Position numbers and translations under genes: made by a program | The notes under the pieces: model-generated | The model's database searches: none | Seen by the model: only the letters and a program-made list of their open reading frames with translations | Told to the model about the DNA's origin: nothing | From: Bacteroidota bacterium | GTDB lineage: Bacteria > Bacteroidota > Bacteroidia > Palsa-965 | Length of the DNA stretch: 64,000 nt | Assembly: GCA_020402865.1 (NCBI GenBank) | Contig: JADBYT010000043.1 | Span: 1-64,000 of the forward strand | Direction: 5' to 3' | Part shown: positions 63,708 to 64,000 of the stretch, piece after piece | Numbering within the stretch: the stretch's first letter is position 1 | How the letters are laid out: each line of letters begins with the position of its first letter

Positions 63708-63708
63708 G
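63679..63708 (+). promoter_or_regulatory. Promoter for DedA-family gene
   Basis: TTG (63679-63681), 19-bp spacer, TATTTTTG (63701-63708), an exact -33/-7 match. The -7 box is the T-run of the upstream terminator. ATG 63741 follows about 25 bp after the expected start. Confidence 0.65.
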
Positions 63709-63740
63709 CCCCGTCAATTGAATCCCGCAATACATCTCGC

Positions 63741-64000
63741 ATGAAAGAGTTTCTCGATATTCTTCTCCACATAAACGATCACCTGAATGGCTGGGTGAAT
63801 GAGTACGGTACAGCCATTTATGCCATTCTGTTTCTCATCATTTTTGTGGAAACCGGACTGGTGATAATGCCTTTTCTGCCGGGTGATTCGCTGCTTTTTG
63901 CGGCTGGCGCCATTTGTGCACGTACCGCCGATGATCCGAATGCGACAATGAATATATGGGTATTGATACTGCTGCTTTCTGTAGCTGCCATTTTAGGCGA
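63741..64000 (+). CDS. DedA-family membrane protein, C-terminus off window
   Basis: 86 codons to the right edge, from ATG 63741. N-terminal amphipathic helix (MKEFLDILLHINDHLNGWVN), then a membrane segment carrying VETGLVIMPFLPGDSLLFAA, the E-x3-7-P-x-P-G-D/E-S signature of DedA/SNARE-associated proteins. Polyprenyl-phosphate or phospholipid transport is the family's proposed role. More than half of a typical 200-aa DedA is missing. Confidence 0.88.
   Translation, partial: MKEFLDILLHINDHLNGWVNEYGTAIYAILFLIIFVETGLVIMPFLPGDSLLFAAGAICARTADDPNATMNIWVLILLLSVAAILG

Overview
The window looks like chromosome of a free-living member of the Bacteroidota (phylum sure, order not resolvable from this sequence). 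Three things show this. Six large secreted proteins end in type IX secretion (T9SS) C-terminal sorting domains with the YPNPxx start. Several genes are preceded by the phylum-specific -7 box TAnnTTTG with a -33 TTG. The housekeeping proteins (GyrA, ClpC, GlmM, a two-domain UspA, a ComA-like protein) have Bacteroidota-type sequences. No rRNA, CRISPR array, integrase or insertion sequence was seen. One tRNA gene (Thr, CGT) is present.

Layout. (1) 1-15051: a divergent locus of seven secreted or outer-membrane proteins around a dyad-rich intergenic region at 9993-10153. The minus arm encodes a T9SS propeller/Ig protein, an outer-membrane beta-barrel, a small secreted protein, a TANFOR/FN3 protein and, through an ATGA overlap, a large protein that runs off the left edge. 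The plus arm encodes a 952-aa beta-rich secreted protein and an FN3 protein. I infer a surface assembly or polymorphic-toxin export locus. (2) 15117-17282: two tandem MORN-like/TonB-C proteins with the nonsense-truncated remnant of a third between them. (3) 17312-28634: UspA, a 1728-aa LamG/C-type-lectin T9SS protein, a helical-repeat protein and an M4 metalloprotease with CUB/PKD/GEVED modules. (4) 28795-35671: a tight seven-gene minus operon, AdoMetDC-like / DUF4178 / tiny membrane protein / DUF350 / membrane aminopropyltransferase / FAD amine oxidase-like / His-bearing multi-pass membrane protein. It is probably a membrane-associated polyamine system of undescribed function. (5) 35742-42208: a secreted hypothetical protein, an AsmA-like protein and a CASTOR/POLLUX-type RCK channel. 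(6) 42319-47426: two intact glycine-rich T9SS adhesin-like paralogues and a third, broken one. (7) 47725-64000: housekeeping genes, namely clpC, gyrA, TPR proteins, an RluE-like pseudouridine synthase, tRNA-Thr, a cysteine desulfurase, glmM, a ComA-like protein, a rhodanese and a DedA protein that runs off the right edge.

The regions of most interest are the divergent TANFOR locus and the DUF4178/polyamine operon. Other points are the decayed third copies of two paralogue families, promoters nested in or next to upstream terminators, a Cys-to-Ser change in the AdoMetDC-like protein, and a Gly at the quinolone-sensitive position of GyrA.
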